64,000 nt of DNA. Source: Methanovulcanius yangii. Lineage in GTDB: Archaea > Halobacteriota > Methanomicrobia > Methanomicrobiales > Methanomicrobiaceae. This document shows positions 32,833 through 41,244 of the stretch, one piece after another (the first letter of the stretch is position 1; the number at the start of each line of letters is the position of its first letter). The notes under the pieces were generated by a model. That model was not told the origin of the DNA. It did not search any database and saw only the letters and a list, made by a program, of their open reading frames with translations. The stretch spans positions 1,851,780 to 1,915,779 of the forward strand of contig NZ_LTBL01000001.1 in NCBI RefSeq assembly GCF_018687785.1. Reading direction: 5' to 3'. The position numbers and the translations under genes are program-made.

Positions 32833-33477
32833 GTGAATGTACTGATAGTCTATGCACATCCCTATCCGGCCTCCTTCAATGCGGCGATGAAGGACCGGGC
32901 GGTCGATGTACTCCTGAAAGCGGGGCACGAGGTGAAGGTATCGGATCTCTATGCGATGAAGTTCAAGGCGGCGCTGGACCAGGACGACTTCCCCGACCCC
33001 TGCAGCAGGAGTTTCTTCTCGATTCCCAATGAGATGATGGCGGGCTTTGTCCGGGGCAAACTCGCCCCGGACGTCATGGCGGAGATTGCGAAGGTGAAGT
33101 GGGCGGACATGCTCCTCTTCCAGTTCCCCATCTGGTGGAGCTCGATGCCTGCCATCCTGAAGGGGTGGTTTGACCGGGTCTTTGTCCAGGGCTTCGTCGT
33201 CGACCTCCCGAACGGGATGATCTACGCCGATGGTCTCCTGAAGGGGAAGAAGGCGATGATCTCGACCACCATGGGGTCATCGGCGGACCTCTATACGGAG
33301 GACGGCCCGCACGGCGACCTGAACCTGCACCTGAAGAGCCTCTGGCACAACACCTTCGAGTTCTGCGGGATGGAGGTGGTGCCCTCGTTCTATGTCTTCA
33401 ACGCGGGGGAGATGGAGGAGTTCCAGGTGGAGGCGGAACTCGACCGGTGGGAGGAGTATCTCCTCTCGGTCGCCTGA
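32833..33477 (+). CDS. NAD(P)H:quinone oxidoreductase, flavodoxin fold (NQO1/MdaB-like)
   Basis: 214 residues from GTG 32833, preceded by GGTGATAAGGC. Flavodoxin fold: MNVLIVYAHPYPASFNAAMK at the start (phosphate loop), FQFPIWWSSMPAILKGWFDR (flavin ring contacts and dimer interface, typical of NQO1-like enzymes), and a C-terminal helical end. It probably transfers two electrons from NAD(P)H to quinones or other acceptors, in detoxification. Convergent with the GNAT gene; a T-rich run (about 33481-33492) separates them. Confidence 0.88.
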   Translation: MNVLIVYAHPYPASFNAAMKDRAVDVLLKAGHEVKVSDLYAMKFKAALDQDDFPDPCSRSFFSIPNEMMAGFVRGKLAPDVMAEIAKVKWADMLLFQFPIWWSSMPAILKGWFDRVFVQGFVVDLPNGMIYADGLLKGKKAMISTTMGSSADLYTEDGPHGDLNLHLKSLWHNTFEFCGMEVVPSFYVFNAGEMEEFQVEAELDRWEEYLLSVA

Positions 33478-33512
33478 TTGTTCTCTCTTTTTATCACTGA
33501 AACGGGCGCGGT

Positions 33513-34112
33513 TCAGGAAAAAAGTCCCTGCCACGGCGGCAGGCCCGACGGCAGATCATCTGCGAGGAGGCCGTAGAGGAGGCGGTCATGGTAGCCCCCG
33601 CGGACGTGCCAGAACTTGCGCTGGCGCCCCTCGCGGACGAACCCGCATCCCTCCATAATCTTCACCGATGCGACGTTGCCCGCCGCACAGTCGCCGTTGA
33701 GGCGGTAGGCGCCTGCAAGGGTGAAGGCGAACCAGACGAGAAACCGGCACATCTCGGTCCCGTATCCCTTCCCCCATTGCGTATCGTCCGTCTGGTAGCC
33801 GATGAGGTAGGCCCCCTCGGAGAAGTCGTCCTCCACGATGGCGCACTGGCCGACGAAGGCGCTCGTCCCTTCCGGGCCCGGACGGGTGCGGACGGTGAAG
33901 ACGTAGCTCTTCGGGGGGGTGCCCTCGGCCAGCGCCTCCGCCATGCCGTCGATGAGCGGTTCGAAGTAGGCGTGGGTCACCTCCGGCGGGTTGGGGCCGA
34001 AGAAGAGCCACTCGCAGACCGTCGGTTTTACGAGCATCGCCGCGATCTCCGGAAGGTCGGGACGGGTGCAGAAGGTGTAGGTGAGGCGGTCGGACGACCA
34101 CGCGGTCTTCAT
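33513..34112 (-). CDS. GNAT family N-acetyltransferase (RimJ-like)
   Basis: 199 residues starting MKTAWSSDRLTYTFCTRPDL. The GNAT fold shows SAFVGQCAIVEDDF, the acetyl-CoA loop TQWGKGYGTEMCRFLVWFAF (Q/R-x-x-G-x-G/A) and ASVKIMEGCGFVREGRQRKF, typical of RimJ/RimL-like enzymes. It may acetylate an N-terminus or a small molecule. An in-frame upstream extension to 34400 runs antisense through the RHH gene and is rejected. It is divergent from the RHH gene at 34219. Confidence 0.88.
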   Translation of the reverse strand: MKTAWSSDRLTYTFCTRPDLPEIAAMLVKPTVCEWLFFGPNPPEVTHAYFEPLIDGMAEALAEGTPPKSYVFTVRTRPGPEGTSAFVGQCAIVEDDFSEGAYLIGYQTDDTQWGKGYGTEMCRFLVWFAFTLAGAYRLNGDCAAGNVASVKIMEGCGFVREGRQRKFWHVRGGYHDRLLYGLLADDLPSGLPPWQGLFS

Positions 34113-34192
34113 GCTGTTGTTTCGGGGCGGCGGTCTAATGAGTGTTGTGATCGCTCCGGTGATGGGTGGCGGGGGTCCCGGAAAGGGTTTAT

Positions 34193-34219
34193 GGTATACT
34201 TGGGTATACCGAGGTATAA
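34193..34219 (+). promoter_or_regulatory. Triple GGTATA operator before the ribbon-helix-helix gene
   Basis: GGTATAC, GGTATAC and GGTATAA occur at 34193, 34203 and 34213, exactly 10 bases apart, one helical turn. GTATAC is itself a palindrome. The third copy reaches the ATG at 34219. The array sits in the divergent interval with the GNAT gene, fitting autoregulation by the encoded small DNA-binding protein. Confidence 0.55.
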
Positions 34220-34437
34220 TGAAACCTGCCGCCACGACGATCAAGGTGACGCGGGAGCTCAAGGACCGGCTCGACCGCTGCAAGGTCCACCCGCGGGAGC
34301 CGTACAATGACGTGATCGCACGGATTCTGGACGAGCGGGAGGGGGAGATGGTGTATGCCGCAGGGACGGTTCCCGCATCCGGGCCATCCGGCGGGTTCAA
34401 TCCCGCGGTCTGCTATCGTCTTCCCGATGAGAAATAG
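34219..34437 (+). CDS. Small ribbon-helix-helix-like antitoxin/regulator
   Basis: 72 residues. The N-terminus ATTIKVTRELKDRLDRCKVH fits an RHH (MetJ/Arc) or VapB-type fold: a short strand followed by two helices (NDVIARILDEREGEMV). Related proteins in methanogens resemble VapB antitoxins of VapBC pairs, but no PIN-domain toxin follows; the next gene is convergent. GAGGT precedes the ATG. The tail (GFNPAVCYRLPDE) has no clear family. Confidence 0.75.
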   Translation: MKPAATTIKVTRELKDRLDRCKVHPREPYNDVIARILDEREGEMVYAAGTVPASGPSGGFNPAVCYRLPDEK

Positions 34438-34493
34438 GGTGGGGGGTGACTGCTCCTGCGGGAAAAAGAGAATGTCCCGCATCGGCGGGGATT

Positions 34494-36179
34494 TCAGGGC
34501 TCTTCTTCCCGGCCTGCCGGCTGCGCCCGCCGGGGCAGGAAGAGGGCCGCCAGAAAGGCGATGCCGAGGAAGATGGCGATCGCATCGAAGCAGTGGAGCA
34601 TACCTGCGCTGATGGCGGAATTGATGATCTCGGTGAGTTGCGCGAGAACCGCATCGGGGACGACAAGGTCCGGTGTGCCGGTCTGCATCTTATCCACCCA
34701 GCCATGCAGCCCGGCTGCCACTTCTTCTGTGGGAATGCCGGCGATTGCCGCCTGATGCTCTATCTCGCCGATGATGCCCGTGTAGATGAAGATGATGAGG
34801 ATCACCCCGATGAGCGCCGTACCGAGCGAGGTGCCGAGCTGGCGAAGGGTGTTCAGGACCCCTGCGGCATCGGTCGCATGCCTGTCGGGGACGGCTGAGA
34901 GGGTGAGGTTCGTCACCTGCGAGAGGATTATGCCGCTTCCTATCCCGAAGACGACGGAGCCGGGGATAAATTCGGCGGAGCCGGTATCAAGCCCGAAGAT
35001 GCCCCGGAGCATGAATGATCCGGTGATTCCCAGGAGGAGGCCTATCATGATGAGGTGCTTCGGGGAAAGGAATGCGGCAAGACGGGCGCCGGCGATCGAG
35101 AAGATGAAGATCGCAATCGATATCGGAAGGAGGAGGAGCCCGGTCTCGAAGGCGGAGATGCCCGTCACCTGCTGGTAGAAGACCGGGATGATGAAGAAGA
35201 ACCCGGCCAGCGTGAGGTTCTGGAGGACACAGATGCTGTTGCCGAGGACGAAGGACCGGCTCCGGAAGATGGCAACGTCGACGAGGGGGACCCGGCCCTT
35301 CGTCTTGCGCCGCTTCTGCCAGAGGAAAAAGACTCCCATAAGGAGGAGGCCTGCGCCGATGAGGGTGGAGATGTACTGCCAGAGCTCGTAGTTGCGCAGG
35401 AGGAGGATGCCCATTACGATCGCACAGAGTCCCGCAAAGGAGAGGAGGGTGCCGACGACATCGAGGTCGCGCCACTTCAGGGTCGGGCGGGAGTCGGTGA
35501 GGAGATAGGACATGAGAAGGATGATGATGACGACGAGGAGTTCGATCCGAAAGGCCCAGCGCCAGCTGTAGAACGTGGTGAGATACCCGCCGATGATCGG
35601 CCCGAACGCGGCGCCCGCGGCGCCGATGCCGCCCCACACCCCGAACGCGACGGCACGGTCGCGCCCCTGGTAGGTGGAGGTCAGAAACGTCGTCGTCGCG
35701 GGCATCATGAGAATCGCCCCCAGCCCCTCGAAGATGGACCAGCCGATGAGGAGGACGGCCGCGTTCCAGCTCATCGAGGCGGTAAAGGTGCCGACCCCGT
35801 AGATGCCGACCCCGATGAGAAACGCCTTCTTCCGCCCGAGGACGTCCTGCAGCTTGCCGCCGATGAGCATGAAGGACGCCATCGTCAGGGCATAGATGGC
35901 GATGATCGCCTGGATGGTCGGCACGTCGGTGTTCAGGTCGACGACGAGGGCGGAGATGGAGACGTTCATGATGGTGGTGTCGATGACCATGATAAAGACC
36001 GCCATGGAGATGATGGCAAGAACGCCCCACTTGCGGCCGTCCGTTGCCGCCGCCCCCACCGCAGGGGCGGCCCCGCCGGCACCCGCGGCCCCCCCGGGCT
36101 GTCCGGTTTCGCCCGCATTCTCCCCGGATGCCCCGGACGCCGATTCTTCCTTCTTTGTGCGACCGAACAGGTGTATCAT
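34494..36179 (-). CDS. MFS drug efflux transporter, DHA2 family (14 TM)
   Basis: 561 residues from an ATG at 36179 with GGAGA upstream. A Gly/Ala-rich cytosolic N-terminus (about 1-45) precedes 14 membrane segments. The DHA2/EmrB pattern is clear: AVFIMVIDTTIMNVSISALV in helix 1, GGKLQDVLGRKKAFLIGVGI in loop 2-3, and GIGAAGAAFGPIIGGYLTTF (motif C) in helix 5. It exports drugs or organic cations with protons. The upstream open frame (to 36332) runs into the repeat element and is not part of the gene. Confidence 0.9.
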   Translation of the reverse strand: MIHLFGRTKKEESASGASGENAGETGQPGGAAGAGGAAPAVGAAATDGRKWGVLAIISMAVFIMVIDTTIMNVSISALVVDLNTDVPTIQAIIAIYALTMASFMLIGGKLQDVLGRKKAFLIGVGIYGVGTFTASMSWNAAVLLIGWSIFEGLGAILMMPATTTFLTSTYQGRDRAVAFGVWGGIGAAGAAFGPIIGGYLTTFYSWRWAFRIELLVVIIILLMSYLLTDSRPTLKWRDLDVVGTLLSFAGLCAIVMGILLLRNYELWQYISTLIGAGLLLMGVFFLWQKRRKTKGRVPLVDVAIFRSRSFVLGNSICVLQNLTLAGFFFIIPVFYQQVTGISAFETGLLLLPISIAIFIFSIAGARLAAFLSPKHLIMIGLLLGITGSFMLRGIFGLDTGSAEFIPGSVVFGIGSGIILSQVTNLTLSAVPDRHATDAAGVLNTLRQLGTSLGTALIGVILIIFIYTGIIGEIEHQAAIAGIPTEEVAAGLHGWVDKMQTGTPDLVVPDAVLAQLTEIINSAISAGMLHCFDAIAIFLGIAFLAALFLPRRAQPAGREEEP

Positions 36180-36274
36180 GATGTCTCCGCGTGCTGATGC
36201 GGAATAATTCGGGGCTGGGTATTTATGGGTTTGGGGGGGTGGTAATGTGTTCAGAACTGATGGACGGTGATAAG

Positions 36275-36466
36275 CCATGGGGGACCTGCGGTCCCCCCGG
36301 CAGCCCCCCAGCTTTTGCGATAGCCCCTTCATCGGCGAGCTGTTTTTTTGTCTGCTTGATTATTGGAAGTATGTGGAATGATTCCAGAACAGGGACTATC
36401 ACAATGACTGCCTCCCCCTTCAGGGGGAGGAGGAGCCCGGCCGAAGGGCGGGCGGGAGAGGGGGTG
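36275..36466. repeat. Dispersed non-coding repeat, copy 2 (boxes A and B)
   Basis: Box A (36275-36323) is nearly identical to 21812-21860, including hairpin GGGGGACC-TGC-GGTCCCCC. Box B (about 36406-36466) starts ACTGCCTCCCCCTTCAGGGG, with hairpin CCTCCCCC-TTCA-GGGGGAGG, then GCCCGGCCGAAGGGCGGGCG. About 85 AT-richer bases separate them. It fills the gap between the divergent-looking MFS start and the methyltransferase stop, and no protein is encoded. Confidence 0.75.
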
Positions 36467-36475
36467 TTACTCCTC

Positions 36476-37051
36476 TTACGGCCGCCGAAACTCCCCGGAA
36501 AACAAGTGCCCAAATAAAATCGAACTCGATGCAGCCGCGGTTCCCTCCACTTCCACCAGTCCTGCGGCCTGCATGAGGGCCCGGATCTCGGATGGAGGCA
36601 TGCCATGGTTCCTATTGATGGGTTCGCGTATGCATATTCTTCCGCCGGGTGCAAGGTGAGAGGCGAGGGCGGTGGCGATCGCCTTCCGGTCGGCGGCGGG
36701 GACGTCATGGAGCACAATGTGGATGAAAATAACATCGTATTCGTCGTCCGGCAGAGGGGTTGTCGTAATATCGCCACAGATGAAGGTGGCCCGCGAATCG
36801 CCTGAAAGCCGCTTCATTGCCTTTTCCATCCAGAATGCGGATATGTCCACGCAGGTCAGTCGCCCGTCCCCACCAAGCCGGGCGAGGATATGCCGGGACA
36901 TCGTCCCTCCGCCGCACCCGAACTCAAGGACCCGCTCGTCGGCGGTAAGGCCGGTGGTTGCCAGATAGGTACGGTAGAACCCCCCACCCAGCCGGTATAA
37001 TAGCAGATCCTCCACTGCTACATCAGGGAGGCCCGGGTTTTCATAACTCAT
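36476..37051 (-). CDS. Class I SAM-dependent methyltransferase
   Basis: 191 residues. Motif I is VLEFGCGGGTMSRHILARLG (about 40-60), motif II LTCVDISAFWMEKAM, then ICGDITTTPLPDDEYDVIF and APGGRICIREPINRNHGMPP. This matches UbiE/methyltransferase-11 type small-molecule methylases. The substrate is unknown. 163 bases upstream, on the same strand, is the end of the frameshifted symporter gene. Confidence 0.88.
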   Translation of the reverse strand: MSYENPGLPDVAVEDLLLYRLGGGFYRTYLATTGLTADERVLEFGCGGGTMSRHILARLGGDGRLTCVDISAFWMEKAMKRLSGDSRATFICGDITTTPLPDDEYDVIFIHIVLHDVPAADRKAIATALASHLAPGGRICIREPINRNHGMPPSEIRALMQAAGLVEVEGTAAASSSILFGHLFSGEFRRP

Positions 37052-37214
37052 ACGGCATCACCCCGGCCTGATATGGCATCAGGCATCATTGCCACCCTCA
37101 TTCGATTCATCGTCCGTCCGTCCGTACCTGTCTTTTCCGGCATAGGGTGGGAAATCATATTATTATGGTCCTGACGGTGGCCTCACTCATGAAGTGCGTC
37201 CGTATTTTTTGGGT

Positions 37215-38151
37215 TCATCCCGGAGCATCCGGAGGTAATCCGGCCGCTTCCAGCTTCCGCCTCCTCCGCTCAATCCGCCCCCACTTCACCGCGATCAGCC
37301 CTGATACAATCGTCTGCACGATTGCATAGACGATGATGATGATGAAGGCCTCGCCGTAGGCGGCGAGGGCCGAGGCCCCGACGAGGAGGGAGACGCCGAG
37401 GTTTCCGGTTCGCCGACGAGGTCGCGAGGACCTGCCGGTTTTCGCGATCCGGGCCCGCGAGGAAGTAGCCGAGGAGCATCGAGGCGGCGACGATGAGGAG
37501 GACGGCGAGAAGGGCCGTTATGCCGACCTTGAGGAACATGTCGTAGAACCTCACTTCGCCCGTGATCTGCACGGTGATGAAGATGATGCCGACGAGGACG
37601 ATGGAGAGGTTCGAGAGGAGAAACGCCCCGTACCGGATCCTGTCGGCGAACGATTCGGCCCACGTGTTGATCGCAAGGCCCGCCATCATCGGGACCATGA
37701 TGAAGATGGTAAGGGTCGTCATCACATCGACGAAGTCCACCCGCTCGACGATGGCGCCCGGCAGGATGAGGGTGAGGGTCGCAGGCGTCGTGAAGATGGC
37801 AAGGACGCTCAAAAAGAACATGATGCTGATCGCAAGCGAGATGTTGCCCTTCGAGAACTCCGCGAGCTTCGGGCCGATCGTCGATCCCGGTGCGCAGGCG
37901 ACGATGAGGATGCCCGCCGCCACCGCCGCATCCATGGGAAGAAGCCGTACGACGAGGATCGCCGCCATGGGGATGAGGAGGAGATTGACCAGAAAGGCCG
38001 TGCCCATCAGGCGGCGCTGGCGGAGCGGTTCCACTATCCGGCGGGTCGTAAGGGCAAGCCCCATCGAGAACATCGTGAGGACCAGAAAGAGATAGATGGA
38101 GATCTCAAGCGGCAGTGACAGGCCCACATCCGGAAGCATTTGTACTGGCAT
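37215..38151 (-). pseudogene. Bile-acid:sodium symporter (BASS)-like transporter, frameshifted
   Basis: The frame from ATG 38151 encodes a BASS-family-like membrane protein: EISIYLFLVLTMFSMGLALT, ACAPGSTIGPKLAEFSKGNI (the conserved S-x-x-x-P/sodium region), PMMAGLAINTWAESFADRIR. Near 37402-37404 (AAA on the coding strand) the frame breaks: it continues as Arg/Pro-rich junk to 37270. Removing one A gives RNLGVSLLVGASALAAYGEA, then VYAIVQTIVSGLIAVKWG, ending in a basic tail and a stop at 37215, as expected for the family. A one-base insertion or a sequencing error explains it. If real, the last helix is lost. Confidence 0.75.
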
Positions 38152-38288
38152 AGGGCGGAATTCCTATAATAATGCCGGTTTATCGATTATTTGCAAATCG
38201 GGCGGATTATATCGGATTTATTTGCCATCATTGGCCGTTGTGCGGGATTTGTGAATAAATATAAATACTACAAAATGGATTTCTGGGC

Positions 38289-38894
38289 ATGGAAAAGCAG
38301 TATGGCATGTACCTTGCATACTTCTTTCAGGCGCTCATCGGTCTGAACTGTGTGTATGCATTCTTTACCGGAAATCTGGTCGGTTTCTTCTCCGCACTCA
38401 TCATGTTCATCTTCACTCTCGTCCCGTACGTGGTCGCCCAGCGGATGAACATCCACCTGCCCTGGTTCGTCTTCTTCCTGATCGCCCTTGCGTTATGGTT
38501 CCATACGGCAGGCTATATCCAGGGGTACTATGAGCTCTACTACCCGTACTACGACAAGGTGGCCCACCTCGTCTCGGGGACCGCCGTCGCCCTGCTGGGC
38601 TTTCTGGGCGTCGTCTTCCTCGACAAGTACTGGAAGATGAACCTCACCGCCCCCTTCATCGTAGGTTTTACCATCATCTTCGGGATGGCGCTCGGGGGGT
38701 TCTGGGAGATCTACGAATTCCTGATCGACACGTTCTTTGGAGGGTCGCTTGCCGGTCCGATGCAAAACGGCCTCACCGATACGATGCTCGATATGATGTT
38801 CGTCCTCGCAGGCTCCATCCTCGTCGCCATCATGGGCGTCTTCTACTTCAAACACCACCGGAAAGAAGAGATCACGGGCTCCCTGAGTGAATAA
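38289..38894 (+). CDS. DUF2238-like integral membrane protein
   Basis: 201 residues with about six membrane segments (AYFFQALIGLNCVYAFFTGN; FSALIMFIFTLVPYVVAQRM; PWFVFFLIALALWFHTAGYI). The conserved signature is YYDKVAHLVSGTAVALLGFL followed by GGFWEIYEFLIDTFFGG, typical of the DUF2238/YjdF and VanZ-like group of unknown function. A TATA-like AATATAAATAC lies about 25 bases before the start. Confidence 0.8.
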   Translation: MEKQYGMYLAYFFQALIGLNCVYAFFTGNLVGFFSALIMFIFTLVPYVVAQRMNIHLPWFVFFLIALALWFHTAGYIQGYYELYYPYYDKVAHLVSGTAVALLGFLGVVFLDKYWKMNLTAPFIVGFTIIFGMALGGFWEIYEFLIDTFFGGSLAGPMQNGLTDTMLDMMFVLAGSILVAIMGVFYFKHHRKEEITGSLSE

Positions 38895-38981
38895 AAAATT
38901 GTCATGGAGGATAAGGGAATGGAGTGTGTCTGTTCCCTTAACCAGTGATGCGGGCCTCTGCCCCCCGTCCCCTTTCGGGTG

Positions 38982-39284
38982 TCAGAGCCCCATCAACTGC
39001 TTTTTTTTCGCCTCAAATTCCTCTTCGGTGATAACACCCTTCTCTTTGAGGCCGGCGAGCTTCTCGAGTTCATCGAGATAGTCCGGTTCTTCATCCGGAA
39101 GATCGATACCCGCCGTGGTAATCGCTTCATCCAGTTCGTCGTTCGTCATCTCATCCGGGTTCTTCCCGGTCTGCTGCCGGATTTGGGCTTTCTGCTGTGC
39201 ACTCAGCATGAGTGACATGCGCCTCTTCCAGCGGCGGCGGGTCCGTCGGCGGGCCCCGCCTCTTCCCAAAGGTCCAAGTTGCAT
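38982..39284 (-). CDS. SHOCT domain protein
   Basis: 100 residues from ATG 39284, chosen because GGAGGCAAAAGTT precedes it at ideal spacing; the shorter start at 39218 has none. A basic N-terminus (MQLGPLGRGGARRRTRRRWK) is followed by an acidic helical region and a C-terminal SHOCT motif: LDELEKLAGLKEKGVITEEE with EFEAKKKQLMGL. SHOCT segments are short oligomerisation motifs at protein ends. Confidence 0.85.
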   Translation of the reverse strand: MQLGPLGRGGARRRTRRRWKRRMSLMLSAQQKAQIRQQTGKNPDEMTNDELDEAITTAGIDLPDEEPDYLDELEKLAGLKEKGVITEEEFEAKKKQLMGL

Positions 39285-39510
39285 AACTTTTGCCTCCGGG
39301 CACACATTTTCCCGGACCGGGGCGGGCATCAGGGCCCGTCGTCAATGCCCCGTATACGCCATCCCCAGTCAAACGCAAAATTGACGTACAACTATTAAAG
39401 TGTATGTGCGGGAGGGGGGCAGATCCGGCCTAAATGTGAGGTGGTTTGGTAAACGTGGTTGACGTGGGGGGCATTTCTGTGCTGAGGATCTTCCGGTCAC
39501 AGCCATGCAT

Positions 39511-39695
39511 CCATGGCGGACGTGGCCGTTCCCCGGCAGCCCCCTCGCTGGTGCGATTGGCCCCTTTCGGTCTGTGGCTCCGCTCGCTCGGGCCAGTTTG
39601 GATCGTTCACATCTCCGGCCCGTGGGCTCTCATACTGACTGCCTCCTTTGCAGGGGGGAGGCGCAAGCCCGCCCTTCTGGCGGGCGGGAGACGGG
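39511..39695. repeat. Dispersed non-coding repeat, copy 3 (boxes A and B, diverged)
   Basis: Box A (39511-39556) begins CCATGGCGGACGTGGCCGTT and keeps CCCCGGCAGCCCCCTCGCTG. Box B (39634-39695) reads ACTGCCTCCTTTGCAGGGGG, then a hairpin GCCCGCC-CTTCT-GGCGGGC. Spacing of the two boxes matches copy 2. The surrounding 39285-39984 gap (700 bases) holds no convincing gene: reading frames here have unusual composition. It also holds two copies of CATGCGTTCTCAT about 50 bases apart (near 39830 and 39880). Confidence 0.65.
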
Positions 39696-39984
39696 TTCCA
39701 TCCACATACTCCTCTCCCTCACGATACAAAACAAAAGAACAGGAGCCAAAAGACAGTCCCCACACCCTCACAAGGGCCAATATCAACATATGGTTTATGG
39801 GATCTCGCCCACTTCGCCACCCGCATATCATGCGTTCTCATGCAAAGGACGAACAACCTGGCGAAAACAACGGAAACCATGCGTTCTCATCCGGTCAAAT
39901 AACCCGGTGGGTGCCCGCTCCCGACATGGCATCCGTCATCTTTCAAAACAGGTATGTCGCCAGTTCCCGAACAGTACAGGGTCA

Positions 39985-40887
39985 ATGGATCACCGCACGT
40001 CCGCGTACCTGGCAGCCGTCCTGAATGCCGTCTTTATCGGCCTGAGTTTTCTCTTCGTCAAGGAGTCCCTTGATGCCGCCGCACCACTGACGACGCTTGC
40101 GTTTCGGTTCACGCTTGCGTTTCTGGTGCTGCTGCCCGTCGTCGCCGTCGGCGCTGTCCGGGTGCGCCTCCCCAGGGCCGGGTACAGGGATCTCCTCATC
40201 CTCCTTCTTGCCCAGCCGGTCCTCTTCTTCTCCCTGCAGGCCTACGGGCTCATCTCCATCTCATCATCGGAGGCCGGGATCATCTCAGCCTTCACCCCCG
40301 TCTGCGTCGGCATCCTCGGGATCATGCTCATCGGGGAGCGGGTCAATGCAAAGCAGTTCATCTGCTTCTTTGTCGCGATCGCAGGGGTCGTCTTCCTCTT
40401 CCTGATGGAAGGGGCGGGGGCCGGCGGGGCCGACACCATGGGTCTCGTCCTGACCGTTCTCTCGATGATGGCAACTTCCCTCTATATCGTGATGGGTCGG
40501 CGCCTCTCCGGCACCATCGACCCCGCAAGCCTCACCGTTCTCATGATGCTTGCGGGGTGCGTGGTCTTCCTCGCCGCGGCGGTCGGGGTCGAAGGACTCG
40601 ACCTCGGGGTCGCGGCCGGTCTTCTCGGCAACACGGCATTTCTCATCGAGATCGCGTACCTCGCCCTCTTCACCTCGGTCGGGACCTCGTTTCTCGCGAT
40701 GTACAGCCTGAAAAACCTCGAGGCGGCGCGGCTGGGGATCATCCAGAACCTCTCGGTCGTGGTCGCGGTGGTCGCGGGGGTGTTTGTTTTGCAGGAGACG
40801 TTCCTCTTCATCCACGCCGTTGCAAGCGCCCTCATCGTCGCCGGGGTGGTGCTGGCCAACTACGTCGCCGACCCGGCGGCGCGGTAG
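39985..40887 (+). CDS. DMT superfamily transporter (EamA family)
   Basis: 300 residues from ATG 39985 with CAGGGTCA upstream. Ten membrane segments in two EamA repeats: AVLNAVFIGLSFLFVKESLD and PLTTLAFRFTLAFLVLLPVV in the first half; LEAARLGIIQNLSVVVAVVA and FLFIHAVASALIVAGVVLAN in the second. Such proteins export metabolites or drugs; the substrate cannot be deduced. The in-frame extension to 39505 runs through the repeat element and is rejected. Confidence 0.9.
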   Translation: MDHRTSAYLAAVLNAVFIGLSFLFVKESLDAAAPLTTLAFRFTLAFLVLLPVVAVGAVRVRLPRAGYRDLLILLLAQPVLFFSLQAYGLISISSSEAGIISAFTPVCVGILGIMLIGERVNAKQFICFFVAIAGVVFLFLMEGAGAGGADTMGLVLTVLSMMATSLYIVMGRRLSGTIDPASLTVLMMLAGCVVFLAAAVGVEGLDLGVAAGLLGNTAFLIEIAYLALFTSVGTSFLAMYSLKNLEAARLGIIQNLSVVVAVVAGVFVLQETFLFIHAVASALIVAGVVLANYVADPAAR

Positions 40888-41037
40888 ATCCCTGCCGGTC
40901 GGTCCTCAGGGACGGTCGTTCTCCGGGAAGGAGGAGGGGTTCGCCTGGGCGGGAGACGGATGATGAGGCAGAAGAGAGATGGGGGGTACGGGCGCACCCA
41001 TGCATCGCTACCCCCCTGGACGACAGGAAAAGAAGAA

Positions 41038-41109
41038 TGGGCCTGATGCGATTCGAACGCATGACCGTCCGGTTATGAGCCGGACGCTCCACCACTAAGC
41101 TACAGGCCC
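41038..41109 (-). tRNA. tRNA with anticodon CAU (Met elongator or Ile2)
   Basis: 72 bases without intron. Acceptor GGGCCTG/CAGGCCC, D-stem GCT/AGC, anticodon arm TCCGG-CTCATAA-CCGGA, variable loop CGGTC, T-arm ATGCG-TTCGAAT-CGCAT, discriminator A; CCA is not encoded. CAU is shared by elongator Met and by Ile2, whose C34 is modified by TiaS in archaea. The acceptor stem beginning GGGCC is compatible with Ile2; I cannot decide. Confidence 0.92.
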
Positions 41110-41244
41110 GCAGATGAGCGTGCACGGGAAATGTGCATACTCTGTATGGCGCGAATCGGTAAAAAAAGTATCATCGGGGCGGATTCGGAAACGGGGGCGC
41201 GGGGTATCGGAAGACTGGCCACCCCCGCATGACGTCTCCCTTCC

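Noticed and set aside
35055-36197. Open frame of 380 codons antisense to the DHA2 transporter
   Set aside because: Highly charged Glu/Asp/Arg translation typical of the antisense of membrane helices; no start context.
34494-36332. Extended start for the DHA2 transporter at 36332
   Set aside because: The extension reads through repeat copy 2; the ATG at 36179 has a proper ribosome site and normal family length.
39446-40024. Open frame of 192 codons across the repeat element
   Set aside because: Overlaps the hairpin boxes and the start of the EamA gene; no ribosome site and repeat-derived composition.
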